NCBI GenBank assembly: GCA_009724975.1
Contig: SRXB01000069.1
Span: 1-8,677, forward strand
Reading direction: 5' to 3'
DNA from: a bacterium
GTDB taxonomy: Bacteria > Desulfobacterota > Deferrisomatia > Deferrisomatales > BM512
DNA: 8,677 nucleotides
A model generated the notes under the pieces. The model made no database searches. It saw only the letters and a program-made list of their open reading frames with translations, and had not been told where the DNA came from. Of the stretch, positions 1 through 6,117 are shown piece by piece; within the stretch, counting starts at the first letter, position 1, and every line of letters starts with the position of its first letter. The translations under genes were made by a program, and so were the position numbers.

Positions 1-2228
1 GGCCACGCGGCGCGCACCTTTTGCTTCCATTTCGTCAGGTGGGTGGCGGCGCGGTGGTTCTCGGCGCTGATGCGGCCCTTGAACTTGATGGCGGGCTTGT
101 AATACTGCTCCACGTACTGGCTCACCATGCGGTCGGTGTTGAAGACGGGAACCAGCGTCGACATGGCGACCTTCATCTTCTTTACCCAGCGGGTGGGGAC
201 CTCCTCCTCGACCCTGTCGTAGAAGAGCGGCACTATGTCCTGCTCAAGAACCTCGTAAATGTCGAAGCTGTCGAGCTGGTCCTGCGCCTCGTAATCGTGC
301 TGGTCCTCGCCGTTGCCTATCGCCCACCCCACCTCGTTGGTGTAGGCCTCGTCCCACCAGCCGTCCAGCACCGAAAGGTGGAGCCCTCCGTTGGGGATTA
401 CCTTCATGCCGCTGGTGCCGCAAGCCTCAAGGGGGCGGCGCGGGTTGTTGAGCCAGACATCCACACCCTGCACGAGGTAGCGGGCGATGTTGATGTCGTA
501 ATCCTCCACGAAGACGACTTTGTCGCGAAATTCCTTCTGGCGGCAGAATTTTATTATCTGTTGGATGAATTTCTTGCCCTCGTCGTCGGCGGGATGGGCC
601 TTTCCGGCGAAGACTATCTGCACCGGCCTGTTTTTGTCGTTCAAAATGCGTGAAAGGCGCTCGATATCCCTGAAAATGAGGGTCGCGCGCTTGTAGGTGG
701 CGAAACGGCGGGCGAAACCAATGGTGAGGGCCTCGGGGTCTAGCACCTGCTCTCCCGAAAGTATCTCGCTTTGGGAACAGCCGCGACGGGCCAGCTGTTT
801 TGGCAGGGTACGGCGCACAAAGCCTATCAGCCGCTGCTTAAGCCTCTCCTTGGCACGCCAGAGCTCGTTGTCGGGTATGTCGTAAATGCGCTCCCACACC
901 TTGCTGCTGGAAGTCTCGTTCATCCACTGGGGGCCGAGATAGCGATAGTAGAGGCGGGCCATCTCGTCGGAGAGCCAGGTGCGCACGTGGATGCCGTTGG
1001 TGACGTGCCCTATGGGGACCTCGTCCGCCGGAGTGCCGCGCCAGACGTCGGCCCACATCCTGCGCGAGACCTCGCCGTGGAGACGTGAGACGCCGTTGCG
1101 GTAAATGCTGGTCTTTATCGCCAGCACCGCCATGGAGAGGTCTTTTATCTCCTTGGGGTCGGCAACGGAATCACCAACGCCGAGGCGAAGCACCTCCTCA
1201 AGGGCTATCCCCATCTCCGAAAGCTCGCGCCCCAGGTGCGAACGCAAAAGCTCGGGCGTGAAGTGGTCTATCCCCGCCTGCACCGGCGTGTGGGTGGTGA
1301 AGATGTTTCCGGCGCGGATTACCTCTATCGCCTCCTCGAAATTCAGGCCGTAATCGCGCATCGCCATCGAGGCGCGCTCGATCGCCAAAAAGGCGGAGTG
1401 CCCCTCGTTCATGTGAAAAATACAGGGGCCGAGGCCGATTTTAGTCAAAAAGCGCACGCCGCCCACCCCAAGCACTATCTCTTGCTGGAGGCGTATCGAA
1501 GCGCCGGGCGCGTAAAGCCGCGAGGTTATTTCGCGCACCTCGTCGGGGTTGTCGTCAAAATTCACGTCCAGAAGATAGAGCGGAACCCTCCCGACCTTCG
1601 CTTCCCAGGCCCTCACCTTTACCAGGTGGTCGCCTATCCTCACGTCCACCGTCACCGGCGAGCCGTCCTCGCCGCGCACGAGGGTGACGGCCATGTTGTG
1701 AAAATCGTTTTCTAGGTAGACCTCCTTTTGCCAGCCGTCGTAGGAGAGATACTGGTGATAGTGGCCCTGTCTGTACAAAAGACCCACCGCCACCAGGGGC
1801 AAGCCAAGGTCCGAGGCGCTCTTAACGTGGTCGCCGGCAAGCGCGCCAAGGCCGCCGGAATAAATTGGCAGGCATTCGTGGATGGCGTACTCCATGGAGA
1901 AATAAGCAAGACAGCTGCCATGCAGCGGGCACTCCGACCCCTTCTGGCTCGGGCAATTTTGCAGATACTCCAAAAGCGCGCCGTGAACCCTCTTCATGTG
2001 CGCCAAAAAGGCCAGGTCCTCGGAAAGCTCCATAAGCCTTTGCTGGCTAACCTTCCCAAGCATAAGAATCGGGTTGTGGCTAGACTTTGACCACATGTCG
2101 TGATCAATGCGCCGGAAAAGATCCACCGCCTCCGGATTCCACGTCCACCAGAGGTTGAACATAATCTCCCTAAGGGGCGAAAGCGCCTCGGGAACCTTGG
2201 GGACCACGCTGAAATGGTGAACTTTCAT
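1..2228 (-). CDS. glgP: Alpha-glucan (glycogen) phosphorylase, GT35, C-terminus missing
   Basis: Cuts terminal alpha-1,4 glucosyl units from glycogen with phosphate, giving glucose-1-phosphate; a cytosolic PLP enzyme. I translated the whole minus-strand frame: 742 codons with no stop, running off the window at position 1. An N-terminal DUF3417-like segment has FNLWWTWN at residues 24-31. The glycine-rich region YFSMEYAIHE...YSGGLG begins at residue 109. FHMNEGH lies at 271-277, FTTHTP at 310-315, and the PLP-lysine motif EACGTSGMK ends at Lys609, followed by LDGWWDEAY. This is the bacterial/archaeal short type, not the E. coli GlgP/MalP type. I expect roughly 100 residues are missing, since relatives run near 850. 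ATG 2228 is chosen because GGAG at 2239-2236 lies 7 bases upstream; an ATG two codons earlier (2234) overlaps the glgB stop but is only 1 base from that GGAG. Last visible gene of the operon. Family is certain; natural chain-length preference is not visible. Confidence 0.96.
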   Translation of the reverse strand, partial: MKVHHFSVVPKVPEALSPLREIMFNLWWTWNPEAVDLFRRIDHDMWSKSSHNPILMLGKVSQQRLMELSEDLAFLAHMKRVHGALLEYLQNCPSQKGSECPLHGSCLAYFSMEYAIHECLPIYSGGLGALAGDHVKSASDLGLPLVAVGLLYRQGHYHQYLSYDGWQKEVYLENDFHNMAVTLVRGEDGSPVTVDVRIGDHLVKVRAWEAKVGRVPLYLLDVNFDDNPDEVREITSRLYAPGASIRLQQEIVLGVGGVRFLTKIGLGPCIFHMNEGHSAFLAIERASMAMRDYGLNFEEAIEVIRAGNIFTTHTPVQAGIDHFTPELLRSHLGRELSEMGIALEEVLRLGVGDSVADPKEIKDLSMAVLAIKTSIYRNGVSRLHGEVSRRMWADVWRGTPADEVPIGHVTNGIHVRTWLSDEMARLYYRYLGPQWMNETSSSKVWERIYDIPDNELWRAKERLKQRLIGFVRRTLPKQLARRGCSQSEILSGEQVLDPEALTIGFARRFATYKRATLIFRDIERLSRILNDKNRPVQIVFAGKAHPADDEGKKFIQQIIKFCRQKEFRDKVVFVEDYDINIARYLVQGVDVWLNNPRRPLEACGTSGMKVIPNGGLHLSVLDGWWDEAYTNEVGWAIGNGEDQHDYEAQDQLDSFDIYEVLEQDIVPLFYDRVEEEVPTRWVKKMKVAMSTLVPVFNTDRMVSQYVEQYYKPAIKFKGRISAENHRAATHLTKWKQKVRAAW

Positions 2229-2230
2229 AT

Positions 2231-4234
2231 TCATTCTCCGCTGTCGCGCGGCCCCTCTTTTTCCAAAACCAGGGCCGTCCGGCTTGGCAGGTAAATTCTC
2301 GCAAGGTGAAACATCTCATTTTTGCTGACGTGCGGGAAGGTGAAATATCTTGCGCCCTCGTGGACGCGGCCAAAACCCCCGAACTTTCTCGAATCCGAAT
2401 CCAGCGACAGGGAATAACTGCCGGGCGGCAACGACACCGGATAATCGGTGTAAGAGGAGGTCGGGTGAAAATTGAAAACCCAGAAAAGCCCGCCCCGCTC
2501 CACCACCGCGACCTTCTCCTCCTCGAATATCGAAACCACCCTCGCCTCTTTTAAAAGGGCAGAGCCCCGTTCACGAAAAACCTTTAGCATCGCGCCGTCG
2601 AAATCCCCCAAAAAGCGGTAGCGTAGCCCTGGCGCGTCGCGAAGCCCCCAAAGCCTTCGGGCGTGGTGGTAAGACCAGCCATTCCCCTCCCTCGGAAAAT
2701 CAATCCACTCGGGGTGGCCGAACTCGTTGCCCATGAAAGTCATGTAGCCGCCAGCCGAGAGCGCGAGGGTCAAAAGCCGCATCATCTTGTGCAGCGCCAC
2801 GGCGCGCTCCACGGCCATGCTTTCGCTCCCCTCGTGCATCGAATCATACATCCGTTCGTCGGCGAGGGTGAAGATCATCGACTTTCCGCCCACCAGAGCC
2901 TGATCGTGGCTCTCCACATAGGCTACGGTCCGCTCCTCCGCCCGCCTTTGCGTAAGCTCGCCGACAAGGCCACCGATATTCCAGTCAAAGTCGCTCTTTA
3001 TGTCGGCGTATTTGAACCATATGTCGGGAACACCCATCGCCAGGCGGTAATCGAAACCCGCGCCAAACTCCCCGAGGGAAGCGCAAAGGCCCGGGGCTCC
3101 GCTCACATCCTCGGCGATAGTAATCGCCTCGGGGTTGACCTTGTGGACGAGGGCATTGGCAAGGGCGAGGTAGGCCCACGCCTCCTCGTCGAAGTGGCCG
3201 CCGAAATAATCGTCGTAAGAGGTGAAGCTCCTGCCGAGGCCGTGGTGATCGTAAAGCATGCTGGTTACGCCGTCGAAGCGAAAGCCGTCGACCCGGAACT
3301 CTGTGAGCCAGTAACGCAGGTTTGAGAGGAGAAACTTCAGAACGCCGCGCTTGCCGTAATCGAAAAGGCGCGAATCCCAGAGGGGATGATAACCCCTGGG
3401 GCCAGAATGGAAATAAAGGCTATCGCTCCCGTCCTGACGAGAAAGCCCCTCCTCCTCATTCTTGACGCAGTGGGAGTGGACTATGTCGATAACGACCCTG
3501 AGGCCGAGGCCGTGGGCGCGGTCGATAAGGGCTTTTAGCTCCTCCGGCGTGCCGAAGCGGGAAGAGGGGGCGAAAAAGCTGGAGACGTGGTAGCCGAAAG
3601 AACCGTAATAGGGGTGCTCGGCAACCGCCATCAGCTCAACGGTGTCGTAGCCGCCGTCGGCAATGCGCTGCAAAACGTGGCCGCTAAAGTCTGCGTAGGT
3701 GTGGACGCGCTCGCCCTCGCCCGCCATTCCCACGTGGGCCTCGTAGATGACCGGGTACCTTGAGCGCGGCGGGCTTTCAAAGCGCCACTGGTAGCCATCC
3801 TCCTCCCAGACCTGCGCCGAGAATATCTTGGTGGCCCCGTCCTGCACCACTCGCCTCGCGCAGGCGGGAATCCGCAGCCCCTGTCCGCCTTCCCAGTGGA
3901 CGGAGAGCTTGTAGTGCTGACCGTGGAGGATGGAACGGGCGGGGAATTCGCCTAAAAATTCGCCATCGGCGTTTTTCGTCAACCTGAATTGCCCGCTCTC
4001 GCGCCACTCGGAAAAATCGCCCACCAAAAAGACCTCGGTCGCGTGCGGCGCCCACTCGCAAAAGCGCCAGCTCTCGCCATCGCGGTGAAGGCCGTACCTT
4101 TGGTGAGCGTCGGCGAACCCGCAAAGGTCCCCGAGCGATTCCAAAAGGCGGGCGACCTTTTCATGACGCCTTTTAAGGCCATCCAGATGGGGTAAAAGAT
4201 ATGGATCGACCCAGGCGGGGGCTTTATTCTTCAT
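2231..4234 (-). CDS. glgB: 1,4-alpha-glucan branching enzyme, eukaryote-like GH13_8
   Basis: Cuts an alpha-1,4 chain and re-attaches it as an alpha-1,6 branch on glycogen. It has 667 residues. An N-terminal helical stretch (about 1-45) precedes a CBM48 domain (about 55-130, with FCEWAPHATEVFLVGDF). The GH13 barrel spans about 165-530 and an all-beta C-terminal domain follows, ending near YLPSRTALVLE. All four GH13 motifs are present: IDIVHSH (249-255), GFRFDGVTSMLY with nucleophile Asp321, IAEDVSG with acid/base Glu375, and VESHDQ with Asp444. The SMLY-DHHGL sequence, the DDYFGG segment, and ESHDQALVGGK followed by MYDSM are typical of the eukaryotic/GH13_8 form rather than of E. coli-type GH13_9 enzymes. 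ATG 4234 lies 5 bases after the glgA stop with AAGGG 9 bases upstream. Complete, with no missing key residue. Confidence 0.96.
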   Translation of the reverse strand: MKNKAPAWVDPYLLPHLDGLKRRHEKVARLLESLGDLCGFADAHQRYGLHRDGESWRFCEWAPHATEVFLVGDFSEWRESGQFRLTKNADGEFLGEFPARSILHGQHYKLSVHWEGGQGLRIPACARRVVQDGATKIFSAQVWEEDGYQWRFESPPRSRYPVIYEAHVGMAGEGERVHTYADFSGHVLQRIADGGYDTVELMAVAEHPYYGSFGYHVSSFFAPSSRFGTPEELKALIDRAHGLGLRVVIDIVHSHCVKNEEEGLSRQDGSDSLYFHSGPRGYHPLWDSRLFDYGKRGVLKFLLSNLRYWLTEFRVDGFRFDGVTSMLYDHHGLGRSFTSYDDYFGGHFDEEAWAYLALANALVHKVNPEAITIAEDVSGAPGLCASLGEFGAGFDYRLAMGVPDIWFKYADIKSDFDWNIGGLVGELTQRRAEERTVAYVESHDQALVGGKSMIFTLADERMYDSMHEGSESMAVERAVALHKMMRLLTLALSAGGYMTFMGNEFGHPEWIDFPREGNGWSYHHARRLWGLRDAPGLRYRFLGDFDGAMLKVFRERGSALLKEARVVSIFEEEKVAVVERGGLFWVFNFHPTSSYTDYPVSLPPGSYSLSLDSDSRKFGGFGRVHEGARYFTFPHVSKNEMFHLARIYLPSRTALVLEKEGPRDSGE
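2236..2240 (-). promoter_or_regulatory. Ribosome-binding site of glgP, inside the glgB 3' end
   Basis: CGGAG on the minus strand is the final coding sequence of glgB and lies 7 bases before ATG 2228. The glgB stop TGA (2233-2231) falls between this site and the ATG. The layout suits termination-reinitiation coupling and decides between ATG 2234 and ATG 2228 in favour of the latter. Confidence 0.6.
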
Positions 4235-4239
4235 CGGCG

Positions 4240-5793
4240 CTAACCCTTGCCCAGATCCATGGACAAAAGCGGCCTCTCAAGCATCTTCTCGTAAACCTTT
4301 ATGTACTCGGCGGCGGTGGCCTGGTGGCAAAAAGTCTTCTTGCCCTCCTCCATAACCCTCTTAATCTCGGCAGCCTTTACCTCTTCTGGCAGGCGGAAGA
4401 AATCAAGGGCCCTTTCCATCCCCCACCAAAGGCCGCCTGAATCGTAGGTTTTAAAGGGGAAACCGTTTCCCGACGATTTTTCGGGATCCATCATAAAAAC
4501 GGTATCTTTCAGCCCACCCGTCTCGCGGGCGATGGGCAGGGAGCCGTAAATGGCCCCTATCATCTGGGGGAGGCCGCAGGGCTCGAAGAGCGAGGGCATC
4601 ATGACGAAATCGGAGGCCCCGAAGGCCAGCCGGTGGAGATTTTCATCGAAATCCCTCAGGGCCACCCTCTTTTGCAGCCCCCTTGACCGTATTATCTCGC
4701 CGAACTCGTGCGAAAGCGGCCCCCTCGCCACAATCGCCACCTGAAGGCATTCACTCCGATGCGCCTTGACAGCCGCCTCCAGAATCTCGGCTAAAAGCTG
4801 GCACCCCTTCTGTATGGGGTCAAGGCGCGAAGGCCAGAAAAAGAGCGGGGCTTTAGGGTTAACCTCAAGGCCGGTCTGCTTTTGGAAATGCTCTTTGTTC
4901 TTCCGCTTTCCCTCGGCGTGGCTCCTGGCGTCGTAGCGGGCCCTGAGGGCCCTGTCGGTCAAGGGATCGTAGGTTGAATCGGGCGCATTCAATATCCCCG
5001 TCGCGCAACCGGCCCTGAATTTGTTGGCCAGCTCATGCCTTATGTGCGGAAGGATGAAATCGTGCTGCCCCTCGACTATTTCGGCTAGGAATGAAGGGCT
5101 TACGGTATTTATGAAATGTGAGGCGAAGATGCCGCTGGTCAAAAAATCCACCGGCACGTTCTCGCGGGTGGCCTCGTAGGTTGAGGGGGGGCGGGTGTAG
5201 TAGAGGTTCATCCAGAAGCCGGCCGCGTCAATGCCGAAATCCTCTATGCGGGAAAGCTCCAGAAGCTGGGTGTGGATATTGTGGACGGTAAAGAGGCTTG
5301 GTATGCCCAGCCTTCTGGCGTAAGCCGGAATGAGCCCCGTCATCCAGTCATTGCAGTGAATGAGGTCGGGCTGGACGCGGGGGATGATGTTGTTTATCAC
5401 CTCGCGCTGGAAGGCGAGGGAGAGCTTTGGGTTTTCAGACTCGTAATTGCCGTAGACCGCGTCGCGGTAATAAAAAATGCGGTCCTCGGCGAGGTGTATG
5501 CGGTCGTGGGGTAGCTTGCGCTGGTAGATGCGAAGCTCTTCACTTATGAGATTGGTTATGTCGATGGAAAAAAGCTGGCGATAATGGGGCATCGCCACGT
5601 GCACGTCGGCCCCCATCTCGAAAAGGGCCGAGACGAGCGAGGCCGAGACGTCGGCAAGGCCGCCGGCCTTAGCGCTTAGGCGGTTTGCGATGTTTCCCAT
5701 GCCGTTGGGCAGATAGGTTATCTCCGGCGTGATTATGAGAATGCGCGGTTGCCGGGCATTCCTCTTCCCGCCGCGCCTGGGGGCCTTTAACAT
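4240..5793 (-). CDS. glgA: Glycogen synthase, GT5
   Basis: Adds glucose from a nucleotide sugar, normally ADP-glucose, to the non-reducing ends of glycogen. It has 517 residues from ATG 5793. The first Rossmann strand is RILIITPE (17-24). The donor/acceptor loop KAGGLADV has Lys42, and CNDW is at 147-150. TVHN at 169-172 and SRLDPIQKG at 322-330 (Arg323, Lys329) follow. FEPCGLPQ lies at 403-410 (Glu404) and ETGGLKDT at 424-431. These are the GT5 hallmarks in order. Unusually, about 15 extra residues (YLPNGMGN...) separate the first strand from KxGGL, where E. coli GlgA has only a few; I recall the same form in Geobacter-like bacteria. The frame is also open to TTG 5802, which overlaps the upstream stop as TTGA; ATG 5793 is preferred. 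No Shine-Dalgarno is visible before either start, so translation probably depends on the upstream gene. Donor specificity (ADP- versus UDP-glucose) cannot be read from sequence. Confidence 0.95.
   Translation of the reverse strand: MLKAPRRGGKRNARQPRILIITPEITYLPNGMGNIANRLSAKAGGLADVSASLVSALFEMGADVHVAMPHYRQLFSIDITNLISEELRIYQRKLPHDRIHLAEDRIFYYRDAVYGNYESENPKLSLAFQREVINNIIPRVQPDLIHCNDWMTGLIPAYARRLGIPSLFTVHNIHTQLLELSRIEDFGIDAAGFWMNLYYTRPPSTYEATRENVPVDFLTSGIFASHFINTVSPSFLAEIVEGQHDFILPHIRHELANKFRAGCATGILNAPDSTYDPLTDRALRARYDARSHAEGKRKNKEHFQKQTGLEVNPKAPLFFWPSRLDPIQKGCQLLAEILEAAVKAHRSECLQVAIVARGPLSHEFGEIIRSRGLQKRVALRDFDENLHRLAFGASDFVMMPSLFEPCGLPQMIGAIYGSLPIARETGGLKDTVFMMDPEKSSGNGFPFKTYDSGGLWWGMERALDFFRLPEEVKAAEIKRVMEEGKKTFCHQATAAEYIKVYEKMLERPLLSMDLGKG
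4244..4248 (-). promoter_or_regulatory. Ribosome-binding site of glgB
   Basis: AAGGG on the minus strand sits inside the last codons of glgA, 9 bases before ATG 4234. The glgA stop TAG (4242-4240) lies in the spacer. It is a moderate Shine-Dalgarno match and points to coupled translation. Confidence 0.5.
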
Positions 5794-5798
5794 GGCGG

Positions 5799-6077
5799 TC
5801 AAACGTTAAGCACGCTGTTCAGGGTACCCATGCCGTTTGAGGTCCACTCTGCGCAACCCGTATCCATGCACCATACGCCGTTGACCACGAATTTATACTC
5901 GTGTCTGCCCTGCGGAAGGAACATTGAGCGCTTGAAGTTTCCGGTGTCGTCGGAGTCTTCAAGCCTGCAGGCGGTGGCGTCCCAGTTGTTGAAGGTTCCC
6001 GCGACGCAGACCTCGTCACCGGGATTGGCCTTAAGGAAAAATATCACTCTCTTTTTGCCCGTGTTTGCGGTGGCCAT
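5799..6077 (-). CDS. Stand-alone CBM48 glycogen-binding protein
   Basis: A 92-residue protein that is almost entirely one CBM48 (isoamylase-N / AMPK glycogen-binding) domain, with no catalytic part, signal peptide or membrane segment. Domain signatures in order: VIFFLKANPGDEVCVAG, then FNNW (Trp32), LPQGRHEYKFVV (Lys62), GVW (Trp69), and the closing NSVLNV. These match the tryptophan/lysine positions used by AMPK-beta-type domains to bind glucan. It has four cysteines (24, 37, 70, 75), many for its size. ATG 6077 is chosen because AAAGGAG sits about 10 bases upstream; a longer reading from TTG 6107 would run through that site. It lies 40 bases after the debranching gene and 5 bases before glgA. 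The inferred role is binding glycogen to tether, prime or regulate the neighbouring enzymes. The exact function is unknown; it is not an enzyme by itself. Confidence 0.88.
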   Translation of the reverse strand: MATANTGKKRVIFFLKANPGDEVCVAGTFNNWDATACRLEDSDDTGNFKRSMFLPQGRHEYKFVVNGVWCMDTGCAEWTSNGMGTLNSVLNV

Positions 6078-6087
6078 CTTGAGCGCT

Positions 6088-6094
6088 CTCCTTT
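6088..6094 (-). promoter_or_regulatory. Strong ribosome-binding site of the CBM48 gene
   Basis: AAAGGAG on the minus strand, 10 bases before ATG 6077, is the best Shine-Dalgarno match in the window. It sits in the only intergenic gap longer than 5 bases. It supports ATG 6077 over TTG 6107 and suggests the small protein is translated independently and well. Confidence 0.65.
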
Positions 6095-6117
6095 TGGAAA
6101 GGTTCAATACACATCAA

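Noticed and set aside
21..653. Plus-strand open frame of 210 codons
   Set aside because: Antisense to the highly conserved PLP-binding half of glycogen phosphorylase; the sequence is low-complexity Val/Leu/His-rich with no domain.
1..2228. Possible frameshift or pseudogene in the phosphorylase region
   Set aside because: Codon-by-codon translation of the minus strand from 2234 to 3 gave no stop and continuous phosphorylase motifs, so the gene is intact and merely cut by the window edge.
2663..3325. Plus-strand open frame of 220 codons
   Set aside because: Antisense to the GH13 catalytic core of glgB, which has all four catalytic motifs; no independent coding evidence.
6078..6107. TTG 6107 as start of the CBM48 protein, adding ten residues
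   Set aside because: The ten codons include the AAAGGAG sequence itself, which is ideally placed for ATG 6077; the added residues are outside the CBM48 domain.
6078..6117. Terminator or internal promoter in the gap upstream of the CBM48 gene
   Set aside because: The only inverted repeat has a 5-bp stem with no T-run after it, and 40 bases hold no convincing -35/-10 pair.
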